8,189 nt of DNA from contig JAPLYA010000083.1 of assembly GCA_026395775.1 (NCBI GenBank), positions 1 to 8,189 on the forward strand, written 5' to 3'. Shown in pieces: positions 5,524-8,189 of the stretch. The notes beneath the pieces are model-generated. The model was not told where the DNA came from, did not search any database, and saw only the letters and a list, made by a program, of their open reading frames with translations. A program made the translations under genes and the position numbers. Position 1 is the stretch's first letter. Each line of letters begins with the position of its first letter. This DNA is from Candidatus Pacearchaeota archaeon. Its GTDB lineage: Archaea > Nanobdellota > Nanobdellia > Pacearchaeales > GW2011-AR1.

Positions 5524-6236
5524 TCATGAAATTATTAATCGATGGTGGCGATATGAAGCCCGGTCCAGCAATAGCTCAGAAAATTAGCCCATTAGGAATG
5601 AACATGGGCAAAATTATCCAGGACATCAACACTGCCACAAAAAGTTTCAAGGGATTAAAAATTCCAGTTGAACTTGATATAAACCCCAAATCAAAAACCT
5701 ATGAAGTAAAAGTTTCTTCTCCACCTGTTGCAGAATTATTAAAAAAAGAACTTTCTATAGATAAAGCAGCCGGCTTACATAAAAAACTAAAAGCGGGGAA
5801 TCTAGCAATAGAACAAATAATAAAAATTTCTAAAACAAAATTACCAAACATGCTTTGTAAAGATTTGAAATCAGCAGTAAAATCAGTTATTGGAAGCTGC
5901 CAGAGTCTTGGAATTCTAGTTGAAAATAAAGAAGCAAAGGAAGTTGAGCAGCTAATTGACTCTGGAGTCTATGACCAAGAGATCAAGCAAGAAAAAGAAA
6001 CAGTCACCGAAGAAAAATTACAAGAATTAAAATCATATTTTGAGAGATTGCATAGAACTCAAGAGGATATAATCAAGAAAGAAGAGGAAGCAAAGGCAGC
6101 TGAAGAAGCAGCCAAAGCAGTTGCAACTCCTGCTGCTCCTACAGCAGAAGCTAAGGCAGGAAAAGATGCAAAGGCAGAAGAAAAGAAGCCTGCTACCGAA
6201 GCAAAGAAAGAAGAAAAACCAGCAAAGAAGAAATAG
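5520..6236 (+). CDS. rpl11: Large ribosomal subunit protein L11 (uL11) with long Lys/Ala/Glu tail
   Basis: This is a 238-residue protein. L11 forms the GTPase-associated centre with 23S rRNA and the stalk. The N-terminal domain (about residues 3-72) contains GGDMKPGPAIAQKISPLGMN, the proline-rich loop that faces translation factors. The RNA-binding C-terminal domain (about 73-165) contains GNLAIEQIIKISKTK and ends near LGILVENKEAKEVEQLIDSG. Archaeal L11 usually ends about there, so the further roughly 70 residues are an extension: a charged helical part (to about 195) and then a low-complexity tail of K, A, E and P ending KPAKKK. The tail may contact rRNA or stalk proteins (inference). L1, L10 and L12, the usual next genes, are absent. 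The TAG stop is directly followed by the convergent small gene's stop, with no spacer. Confidence 0.95.
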   Translation: MIMKLLIDGGDMKPGPAIAQKISPLGMNMGKIIQDINTATKSFKGLKIPVELDINPKSKTYEVKVSSPPVAELLKKELSIDKAAGLHKKLKAGNLAIEQIIKISKTKLPNMLCKDLKSAVKSVIGSCQSLGILVENKEAKEVEQLIDSGVYDQEIKQEKETVTEEKLQELKSYFERLHRTQEDIIKKEEEAKAAEEAAKAVATPAAPTAEAKAGKDAKAEEKKPATEAKKEEKPAKKK

Positions 6237-6494
6237 CTAATGAGTTGAAGATTTGCTTTCAAGAGAGTTATTAGAGGGAATGACTTGCTGTTTCATCTTT
6301 TCTTGATATCTAGTTTCAATTTGTTTAATTTTTTGCTCATATTCCCTTTTTACTTGGCTCTCTCCGCAACTTTCGCAAACAACTCCTAATATCAAAGCAG
6401 ATATCCCAATAAGGAGAGGATATAAAATTTTATTTATATCTCTCCCTGTTTCTCCCTCTTCTTTCTTCATCCTTTCAGGGCTTGGAAATTCCAT
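6237..6494 (-). CDS. Small single-pass membrane protein with coiled coil, unknown function
   Basis: This is an 85-residue protein with no family I recognise. The N-terminal 20 residues are charged and polar; one transmembrane helix follows (about residues 23-40, ILYPLLIGISALILGVV). A CESC pair (C40, C43) sits just after it. Then comes a charged, probably coiled-coil stretch (about 48-70, REYEQKIKQIETRYQEKMKQ) and a polar tail. The helix could be a signal anchor, leaving the coiled coil on one side of the membrane. Coding is supported by a good Shine-Dalgarno (AAGGAG at 6503-6508, 8 nt from the ATG), sensible amino-acid make-up and a position head-to-head with trmB. It is probably a target of that regulator because the palindrome lies between the two promoters. 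It ends in TAG with no gap to L11. Confidence 0.65.
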   Translation of the reverse strand: MEFPSPERMKKEEGETGRDINKILYPLLIGISALILGVVCESCGESQVKREYEQKIKQIETRYQEKMKQQVIPSNNSLESKSSTH

Positions 6495-6502
6495 TTTATT
6501 TT

Positions 6503-6508
6503 CTCCTT
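6503..6508 (-). promoter_or_regulatory. Shine-Dalgarno of the small membrane protein
   Basis: AAGGAG on the minus strand lies 8 nt before the ATG at 6494. It fixes that start over the internal Met at residue 9, and marks this as a leadered gene. Confidence 0.65.
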
Positions 6509-6560
6509 ATTATTTAGTTTATCATTTATTACTCATTAGTGATAAGCCACAATTTACTCT

Positions 6561-6568
6561 ATTTATAT
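6561..6568 (-). promoter_or_regulatory. TATA-like box for the small membrane protein
   Basis: On the minus strand the sequence reads ATATAAAT. This would start transcription near 6540, leaving a leader of about 45 nt that contains the AAGGAG site. Other A/T-rich boxes nearer the gene cannot be excluded. Confidence 0.4.
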
Positions 6569-6573
6569 CTTAT

Positions 6574-6590
6574 TTGTCTAGTTTAGACAA
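6574..6590. promoter_or_regulatory. 17-bp palindromic operator between divergent promoters
   Basis: TTGTCTA-GTT-TAGACAA is a perfect 7-3-7 inverted repeat. It lies 13 bp before the trmB TATA box and 5 bp before the TATA-like box of the divergent membrane-protein gene. Winged-helix regulators such as TrmB bind symmetric sites near TATA boxes, so this is a likely binding site for the adjacent regulator, acting on itself and its neighbour. The assignment to TrmB rests on proximity. Confidence 0.6.
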
Positions 6591-6603
6591 CAAAATAATA
6601 AGC

Positions 6604-6611
6604 TTTATATA
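6604..6611 (+). promoter_or_regulatory. TATA box for trmB-family gene
   Basis: TTTATATA is centred 25 bp before the ATG at 6633, predicting a leaderless transcript that begins at or near that codon. Confidence 0.65.
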
Positions 6612-6632
6612 GGCAATAAATTTATTTTATTG

Positions 6633-7364
6633 ATGGGAAACCTTGATGAGCTAAGAGAGCTTGGATTAGAAGAGAACGAGATAAAAGTATATCTTGCTTG
6701 CTTGTCAGAAGGCGGAGTAAATGTAAAAGAAATTTCTAAAAAATCAGAATTAATTAGGACAACTGTTTATGGTGTTTTGCAGTCTTTAAAACAAAAAGGC
6801 TTAGTCTCAGAAATAGATAAAGAAGGAATAAAAGTGTTTAGAGCAGCTTCTCCAAAAGAATTATTATCTATATTAGAAGAAAAAAAAGAAAAAATCTCAT
6901 CTATTATCCCAGAATTAGAAAAAATAAGAAATTCAATCCCAAGTTTCTATAATCTTAAATTTTTCGAGGGAAGAAAGGGGGTAAAAACAATAACAATGGA
7001 TATTATTTCTAAGCCAAATGAAATTGTCAAAATTATTGGTGCAGGCAAAAAATGGGTTGAATTTTCCGAAAGCTTTTCTTTAGTGTATTATAGAAAGAAA
7101 AAAGAGATGAAAGTTAAAACGAATACCATTTTAAGCGACATAGAAGAAGAAAGGAAATTTGTAAAAAGCAGAATCGCTAAAAATTCTGAGTTTAGATTTA
7201 TGAAAGGAATAGATGTTACAGATACAGCTACTTTCATCTACCAAGATAAAGTTGCTTTTGTTAGCTATGAAAAAGAGCCCCGAGGGTTTATCATCAAAGA
7301 TAAGGAGTTCAATTCTGTTCAAAACATCTTTTTCAACCAATTATGGAAACAAGCGAAAAAATGA
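6633..7364 (+). CDS. TrmB-family transcriptional regulator
   Basis: This is a 243-residue DNA-binding protein. TrmB-family regulators in archaea control sugar uptake, energy metabolism or other genes, and many respond to small ligands. The N-terminal winged helix-turn-helix covers about residues 1-75, with LRELGLEENEIKVYLACL, then KEISKKSELIRTTVYGVLQ as the recognition region and a wing ending VFRAASPKELL. A short coiled helix follows (about 78-100), then an effector/dimer domain to the C-terminus, ending LWKQAKK. The ATG at 6633 is preferred over the preceding TTG at 6630 because the TATA box is 25 bp upstream of it. A palindrome just upstream suggests autoregulation. The PIN gene begins 21 bp downstream. 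The final 26 bp of this gene region recur after the PIN gene. Confidence 0.88.
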   Translation: MGNLDELRELGLEENEIKVYLACLSEGGVNVKEISKKSELIRTTVYGVLQSLKQKGLVSEIDKEGIKVFRAASPKELLSILEEKKEKISSIIPELEKIRNSIPSFYNLKFFEGRKGVKTITMDIISKPNEIVKIIGAGKKWVEFSESFSLVYYRKKKEMKVKTNTILSDIEEERKFVKSRIAKNSEFRFMKGIDVTDTATFIYQDKVAFVSYEKEPRGFIIKDKEFNSVQNIFFNQLWKQAKK

Positions 7365-7365
7365 A
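7340..7365 (+). repeat. 26-bp direct repeat, copy 1 (end of trmB)
   Basis: From the A at 7340 through ATGAA at 7365 the sequence matches 7947-7972 at every base. It encodes the last residues of TrmB (LWKQAKK and stop). Copies start 607 bp apart and enclose the PIN gene. Confidence 0.9.
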
Positions 7366-7385
7366 CAATTATAGCAATTTTTCAA

Positions 7386-7931
7386 ATGATAAAAATTGAT
7401 AACTCAAACACTTGCACAAATAATAAAAGTGCACTAGATCCGCAAAGAATTGGAATTGATACAAGTGTTCTTGTAAATTTAATTGTAAAGAATATAAACA
7501 TATTTAATTTTAGAGAGAAGGAATTTTCACCGAGTGATTCTCTCTATTATTCGATGAAAACAAAATACGAGTTTAAGGGGGTTATATTAAATAAATTTGG
7601 GTTTGATAAGAAGGAGAAAAATAAATTGTGGAAAAGAGCAAAAAGTGCCCTCAAATTAAAGCCTATAAGGATCGGTCAGAGCGATATATCAGAATATTCT
7701 GAAAAAGTAAGAAAAGCAAATGCAATTCTTATTAAACGAACCAATCCCAGGTTTCAAATATTTAATAGAATAGGAGATGAAGATATTGAAATCATAGCCA
7801 ATTTTTTAAAATGGAAAATCGCCAAAGTTTATACATCTGATAGGGCTTTTTATGAAACTTGCAGAATTCTCGGTTTAAAAGCTAATTTAATCAGTATTCC
7901 CGAATATTCTAAAATGAAAAAGAGGTTATAA
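7386..7931 (+). CDS. PIN-domain protein (probable metal-dependent ribonuclease)
   Basis: This is a 181-residue soluble protein. PIN domains are Mg/Mn-dependent RNases used in toxin-antitoxin systems and RNA processing. The acidic site is visible: D25 in IGIDTSVLV, E62 in TKYEFKGVIL, D131 and/or D133 in IGDEDIEIIANFL, and D152 in KVYTSDRAFYETCRILGL. All four canonical acidic positions are therefore present and the protein is likely active. About 20 polar residues precede the fold, so a later start is possible, although no in-frame ATG offers one before D25. No antitoxin is recognisable, but trmB encodes a DNA-binding protein 21 bp upstream and is probably co-transcribed, an arrangement like toxin modules (inference only). 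There is no own promoter or Shine-Dalgarno. The gene lies inside a 26-bp direct-repeat pair, suggesting insertion or recombination. Confidence 0.8.
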   Translation: MIKIDNSNTCTNNKSALDPQRIGIDTSVLVNLIVKNINIFNFREKEFSPSDSLYYSMKTKYEFKGVILNKFGFDKKEKNKLWKRAKSALKLKPIRIGQSDISEYSEKVRKANAILIKRTNPRFQIFNRIGDEDIEIIANFLKWKIAKVYTSDRAFYETCRILGLKANLISIPEYSKMKKRL

Positions 7932-7946
7932 AAAATATTTTGAAAC

Positions 7947-7972
7947 ATTATGGAAACAAGCGAAAAAATGAA
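7947..7972 (+). repeat. 26-bp direct repeat, copy 2 (after PIN gene)
   Basis: This copy is identical to 7340-7365. It ends a short open frame (7918-7971) reading YKKYFETLWKQAKK then TGA, which resembles but does not copy the TrmB end (IFFNQLWKQAKK) before the repeat. It therefore looks like the tail of a TrmB-family gene left downstream of the PIN gene. Confidence 0.85.
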
Positions 7973-8008
7973 ATAAACCCAAATCCCAAGAAAAATAAGT
8001 TTCCATCC

Positions 8009-8042
8009 GTAATGGAGATTATGGGCCTTATATTTCCATTAC
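8009..8042. other. 11-bp stem hairpin in PIN-tRNA spacer
   Basis: Arms GTAATGGAGAT (8009-8019) and ATTTCCATTAC (8032-8042) pair over 11 bp with one G-T, around a 12-nt loop. TTTCCAT also occurs at 8000-8006, offering a competing fold. No gene is seen in 7973-8113. The hairpin may end the PIN transcript or be a relic. Confidence 0.4.
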
Positions 8043-8113
8043 CAGTGAAAATGTGTACGCAGAAAAGCAGAAGTAGCAAAGTTTATTAATGATATTAAAC
8101 CCCTTAAATCAAT

Positions 8114-8189
8114 GGGGATGTAGTATAGCCTGGTTAGTATCCTAGCCCTGGGAGTTAGTGACCCCGGTTCAAATTTGTTCAGCAAGCCT
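8114..8189 (+). tRNA. tRNA-Pro(TGG)-like gene, incomplete or interrupted in the T arm
   Basis: GGGGATG (8114-8120) is the 5' acceptor, then TA. The D-stem GTAT/GTAT (8123-8126/8137-8140) pairs with G-U ends around the conserved loop AGCCTGGTTA. The anticodon stem CTAGC/GTTAG (8142-8146/8154-8158) holds the loop CCTGGGA, giving anticodon TGG (proline) with G37, typical of tRNA-Pro. Position 33 is C instead of the nearly invariant U. The variable loop is TGAC and the 5' T-stem is CCCGG, followed by the normal loop TTCAAAT (8168-8174). The expected CCGGG then fails (TTGTT), and no CATCCCC acceptor appears before the window ends. The gene either carries an intron in the T arm that continues outside, or is truncated. 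Confidence 0.6.

Noticed and set aside
7340..7972. The repeats as a CRISPR array or insertion-sequence ends
   Set aside because: There are only two copies 607 bp apart, in direct orientation, with no terminal inverted repeats and no transposase between them.
8054..8124. Short frame reading VRRKAEVAKFINDIKPLK before the tRNA
   Set aside because: It looks protein-like, but it has no start codon after the preceding stop and runs into the tRNA; too short to support as a gene remnant.

Overview
The window looks like a chromosomal segment of an AT-rich archaeon. The translation, transcription and secretion genes are archaeal in type: L40e, aIF5A with a hypusine site, Spt5, a long L11, a 57-residue SecE and a TrmB-family regulator. 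Most starts sit about 25 bp downstream of a TATA box such as TTTATAAA with no Shine-Dalgarno sequence, which is the layout of leaderless archaeal transcripts. The small proteins, tight spacing and A/T-biased codons would suit a reduced DPANN-type genome (Pacearchaeota/Woesearchaeota-like). That lineage is an inference from gene character, not from a marker phylogeny.

Left part (1-1800). On the minus strand, ribosomal protein L40e is followed after 5 bp by the N-terminal 204 residues of a membrane-embedded M50 site-2 protease that runs off the window. Next, also on the minus strand, is aIF5A. The 480-bp gap to the next plus-strand gene holds a tRNA-like 5' fragment, a short direct repeat and a small minus-strand gene interrupted by an in-frame TAG.

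Middle part (1801-6236, plus strand). In order: a SlyD-like FKBP-type protein, FtsZ, a PHP-domain protein, SecE, Spt5 and L11. SecE, Spt5 and L11 belong to the classic archaeal secretion/transcription/translation cluster, but L1, L10 and L12 do not follow here. The Spt5-L11 pair is translationally coupled through an ATGA overlap. Its predicted mRNA has a leader of about 97 nt with two strong hairpins, the most striking untranslated structure in the window.

Right part (6237-8189). A small membrane-anchored protein on the minus strand abuts L11 tail to tail. It is divergent from a TrmB-family regulator, and a perfect 7-3-7 palindrome lies between the two promoters as a likely operator. A PIN-domain protein follows TrmB. 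The last 26 bp of trmB are duplicated exactly just after the PIN gene, so the PIN gene sits in a unit bracketed by direct repeats. The window ends in a tRNA-Pro(TGG)-like gene whose sequence departs from a tRNA inside the T arm, so it is intron-bearing, truncated or decayed.

No CRISPR array, insertion sequence, transposase or integrase is visible.
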